Below are positions 7,056 to 9,261 of a stretch of DNA of 9,261 bases, piece after piece. Source of the DNA: Dysgonamonadaceae bacterium (lineage in GTDB: Bacteria; Bacteroidota; Bacteroidia; Bacteroidales; Azobacteroidaceae); contig JAITCT010000101.1 in assembly GCA_031282925.1 (NCBI GenBank), positions 1 to 9,261 of the forward strand. Direction: 5' to 3'. The notes beneath the pieces were generated by a model that searched no databases, was not told where the DNA came from, and saw only the letters and a program-made list of their open reading frames with translations. The position numbers and the translations under genes are program-made. Numbering within the stretch: the first letter of the stretch is position 1; each line of letters begins with the position of its first letter.

Positions 7056-7838
7056 TTATTGTGCTAAACAGGATATTTCGCTTTGCGCTTTCAATACGGC
7101 GCAGGCCAGCGTACAAACGATCTGGTTTTTATAGGTCAAATTAATCGTCGAATACCTGTTCCATCCGATTTTGTTTAATCCTTTTTCGTAAAACGTTTGC
7201 AGTTTATCCAAATTCTCTTTGTAATTTTCTATCTTTCCCAAAATAATCCGGTGATTTCCGACAACCGGCGTCAATATAATGTCTTGGTCGGCGGTTACAT
7301 AGATTTGCGCAATTTGGGAATCCCAAAATTTATCTTTCTGCAAATAGTTTACGAAATCGTACAACTGTTTTTTTGCATATTCGCTGTTAATGTTTCCGCA
7401 GGCAACCGGTACGTAAGCCGCAAAGTTGTTCGGAACGGACATGATATTTCTTTCTTTATCGACGTAATAGCTCTTGTTTTGCGCAAATATTCTCAAGACC
7501 GGAATACGCTGGTAAACTTTTATTTTTATATATCCGCCTGTGGTTTTGAAACATTCCGTTTTTTTTATCAGGTTGTTGCTTGCGAGTTTCTCCTCAATTT
7601 CGGAGGTGCTGATTTCTTTCATGTTTTTTCCTGTCGGGAATACTTTTGCCGCCTTCATCCAAGTAATAATGTCGTTGACCGAAAGGTAGTTTTGCCCCGG
7701 TATATTTTCAATGGCTACCTCCACTTTCCGGCAAACCGCGTCTTCGGACGTATGGAAAAAGTTCAGGTAAACCACAGTGAACATGATGTATGCGAGTAAC
7801 AAAACCGCAAACGAGCCGGTGAATATTTTCTTAATCAT
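7056..7838 (-). CDS. ftsQ: Cell division protein FtsQ
   Basis: FtsQ is a bitopic inner-membrane protein that links early and late divisome proteins. The 260-residue product has a short basic cytoplasmic start, one membrane helix (about residues 6-28), and a periplasmic POTRA-like region starting near C36 (VEVAIENIPGQNYLSVNDI). The beta-domain follows, with the typical QRIPVLRIF and YYVDKERNIM stretches. Sequence conservation in FtsQ is weak, so position between murC and ftsA is a strong part of the call. Its ATG overlaps the murC stop by 8 bases (ATGATTAA), which suggests translational coupling. After INLTYKNQIVCT, where I would expect the protein to end soon, there are 17 more residues including two Cys (LACAVLKAQSEISCLAQ). 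Confidence 0.93.
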   Translation of the reverse strand: MIKKIFTGSFAVLLLAYIMFTVVYLNFFHTSEDAVCRKVEVAIENIPGQNYLSVNDIITWMKAAKVFPTGKNMKEISTSEIEEKLASNNLIKKTECFKTTGGYIKIKVYQRIPVLRIFAQNKSYYVDKERNIMSVPNNFAAYVPVACGNINSEYAKKQLYDFVNYLQKDKFWDSQIAQIYVTADQDIILTPVVGNHRIILGKIENYKENLDKLQTFYEKGLNKIGWNRYSTINLTYKNQIVCTLACAVLKAQSEISCLAQ

Positions 7839-9261
7839 CTAAAATCTTTTTTATGGGTTCGACCAAAAGTTCAATATCGCCGGCGCCGGCAACCAAAAGG
7901 GTTTCGTATTTGCTTTTTTTCACGTGTTCCAACAGTTCCGTTTTGCCCAGCAAGCGTTTTTCGGGACTTGTTACCAAATCCAGAATCGTTTGGGAAGAAA
8001 CGCCCGGAATCGGTTTTTCGCGTGCGGGATAAATCGGAATCAGAATCACTTCGTCGGCCAAAGAAAGCGATTCGGCAAATTCTTTGTAAAAATCGTGAGT
8101 GCGGGAATATAAATGCGGTTGGAAAATCACCGTCAGTTTTTTATCCGGATAGAGTTGCCGGACGGATGTGATGCTTTCCCGCAATTCGTCGGGATGATGT
8201 GCATAATCGTCTATCAACACCAGATCATCACGTTTGATGTGGAAATCAAACCGGCGCTTGGCTCCCCGGAAAGAGGCCATTCCAGCCCTCAGTTCGTCGT
8301 CGGAAACACCGTTCAACCAGGCAATCGCCAGGGCTGCTACTCCGTTGAGGATGTTGATTTTTACCGGTACGCCTAATTGGATGTTGGGGATTGTCCTTTC
8401 GGGGGTAACGAAGTCGAAGGTGATTTCGCCGTTGCCTGTTCGGATGTTTTGGGCGTGGAAATCACCCCCTCCCCCCAACCCCCCGAAGGGGGGCTGGGGG
8501 GCTGTGAGATTAAAAACCGTGCTGCGGCAAAGCCCCCCTTCGGGGGGGTGGGGGGTGCCATAACGATAAACTTTTACTCCCGCTTTGAGCTTTAATTCAA
8601 TATCCACTCCCGCTTCCATCAGTAAAACTCCATTTTCCTTAATTAGCGAGGCAAAATGACTGAAACTTTCTTTATATGCCGCTTCCGTTTTGTAAATATC
8701 CAAATGGTCGGGCGAAACGGAAGTTATTACTGCCATATAAGGACTTAAATGGTGGAAAGAACGGTCGTATTCGTCGGCTTCAATCACCGTTAAATCGCAG
8801 GTATCGGACAGCAAAAGATTGCTGTCGCAGTTTTTCAGGATTCCGCCGAGGAAAGCGTTGCAATCTACTTTGGATTGTTTCAGCAGATGGGCAATCATGC
8901 TCGAAGTGGTTGTTTTTCCGTGCGTGCCGGCGACACATAGTCCGCGCGTTGTGCGGGTGATTTCGCCCAGAACCTGTGCGCGTTTCATGAGTTTGAAACC
9001 GTTTTCGCGGAAGAATGTCAGTTCGGAATGGTCTTCGGGAACGGCAGGCGTCCAAATGACCGATGTTTGCGTTTTATCTTTGAACGCGGGCGGAATCAAG
9101 CCGACATTGTCCTCGTAGTGAACTTCGGCTCCTTCCTTATTTAACTGCCTCGTCAATTCCGATTCGACGCGGTCGTATCCGGCGACTTTTTTCCCTTTGG
9201 CGAGGAAATAACGGGCGAGATTGCTCATGCCGATGCCGCCGATGCCGATGAAATAGATGTT
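7831..9261 (-). CDS. murC: UDP-N-acetylmuramate--L-alanine ligase, N-terminal codons outside window
   Basis: MurC is the cytoplasmic ATP-dependent enzyme that adds L-alanine to UDP-MurNAc, the first step of the peptidoglycan stem peptide. The frame is open to the window edge. The first visible residues are NIYFIGIGGIGMS, the conserved UDP-binding loop, so only a few codons are missing; the ATG at 9228 is the Met inside that loop. In visible numbering the P-loop GTHGKTTTS is at 112-120 (bases 8902-8928). EADEYDRSFHHL, DDYAHHPDE, FQPHLYSRT and VAGAGDI follow in the usual order, covering the central ATPase and C-terminal domains. All key motifs are present, so the enzyme should be active. The oddity is a run of 31 codons rich in Pro and Gly (bases 8464-8556) between VYRYG and DFHAQNI, encoded by a G/C-tract repeat element. 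E. coli MurC has a loop of only a few residues there. The stop overlaps the ftsQ start. Confidence 0.96.
   Translation of the reverse strand, partial: NIYFIGIGGIGMSNLARYFLAKGKKVAGYDRVESELTRQLNKEGAEVHYEDNVGLIPPAFKDKTQTSVIWTPAVPEDHSELTFFRENGFKLMKRAQVLGEITRTTRGLCVAGTHGKTTTSSMIAHLLKQSKVDCNAFLGGILKNCDSNLLLSDTCDLTVIEADEYDRSFHHLSPYMAVITSVSPDHLDIYKTEAAYKESFSHFASLIKENGVLLMEAGVDIELKLKAGVKVYRYGTPHPPEGGLCRSTVFNLTAPQPPFGGLGGGGDFHAQNIRTGNGEITFDFVTPERTIPNIQLGVPVKINILNGVAALAIAWLNGVSDDELRAGMASFRGAKRRFDFHIKRDDLVLIDDYAHHPDELRESITSVRQLYPDKKLTVIFQPHLYSRTHDFYKEFAESLSLADEVILIPIYPAREKPIPGVSSQTILDLVTSPEKRLLGKTELLEHVKKSKYETLLVAGAGDIELLVEPIKKILDD
8463..8557. repeat. G/C-tract inverted-repeat element inside murC
   Basis: The element begins CACCCCC and ends GGGGGTG. 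Near its left end, 8471-8501 is a hairpin of C6-AA-C6, loop GAA, then G6-CT-G6, with 13 of 14 pairs. Near the right end, 8533-8547 forms a second hairpin with loop TTC. The two hairpins are inverted copies sharing CCCCCCGAAGGGGGGCT, separated by about 31 bases of ordinary sequence. Bases 8464-8556 are exactly 93 bases (31 codons), and the murC frame is kept. No target-site duplication is obvious. It resembles a small REP- or MITE-like element. Repeats of this CCCCC-GAAGGGGG type are, from memory, scattered in other Bacteroidota genomes. Confidence 0.85.

Noticed and set aside
7045..7116. A longer ftsA starting at 7116.
   Set aside because: The extra 24 residues lie in the 3' end of ftsQ read in another frame, and the actin fold begins at the ATG at 7044.
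8373..8595. Pro/Gly-rich open frames (PPKGGWG-like peptides) across the repeat in murC.
   Set aside because: They arise because the G/C-tract element has no stops in several frames; only the murC frame has conserved flanks.
9226..9252. Short GCCGAT-type tandem repeat at the right edge.
   Set aside because: It encodes the conserved GIGGIGM loop of MurC, so the repetition reflects the protein motif.

Overview
The window looks like part of a Bacteroidota chromosome, most likely Bacteroidales. Three things point there: the division and cell-wall order murC-ftsQ-ftsA-ftsZ with no ddl between murC and ftsQ, TlpA-type thioredoxins with long N-terminal regions, and a secreted GH92 alpha-mannosidase. 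Gene starts lack clear Shine-Dalgarno sequences and tend to have A/T-rich leaders, which also fits. Genus cannot be read from the sequence. No RNA genes, CRISPR array, integrase or transposase are visible, and no gene-free stretch exceeds about 110 bases.

The left half (1-4381) is read on the + strand. It holds the 3' part of a TlpA-like thiol-disulfide oxidoreductase (CGPC active site), then after 14 bases a second exported thioredoxin-fold protein (CEHC active site). After an 89-base gap filled by an unusual inverted array of 7-base units comes a complete 750-residue GH92 alpha-mannosidase. The first two genes look like one operon for envelope thiol redox work. The mannosidase should trim mannosidic glycans in the periplasm or at the cell surface, and its key residues match the alpha-1,2 type.

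The right half (4338-9261) is read on the - strand and is the end of the dcw cluster: murC (its first few codons lie beyond the window), ftsQ, ftsA, ftsZ. MurC adds L-Ala to UDP-MurNAc. FtsQ is the membrane-anchored divisome scaffold, FtsA tethers FtsZ to the membrane, and FtsZ forms the division ring. murC and ftsQ overlap by 8 bases, and ftsQ and ftsA are 11 bases apart. ftsA and ftsZ are separated by 103 bases that are mostly an inverted array of 8-base units. The ftsZ and mannosidase genes converge and overlap by 44 bases at their 3' ends.

The most noteworthy material is repeat DNA. A roughly 93-base G/C-tract element with inverted ends sits in frame inside murC and adds about 30 residues to an essential enzyme. 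Two other inverted arrays, one of 7-base and one of 8-base units with similar sequence, each sit just upstream of a start codon (GH92 and ftsZ). I found no complete novel multi-gene system; the repeats are the best candidates for something undescribed.
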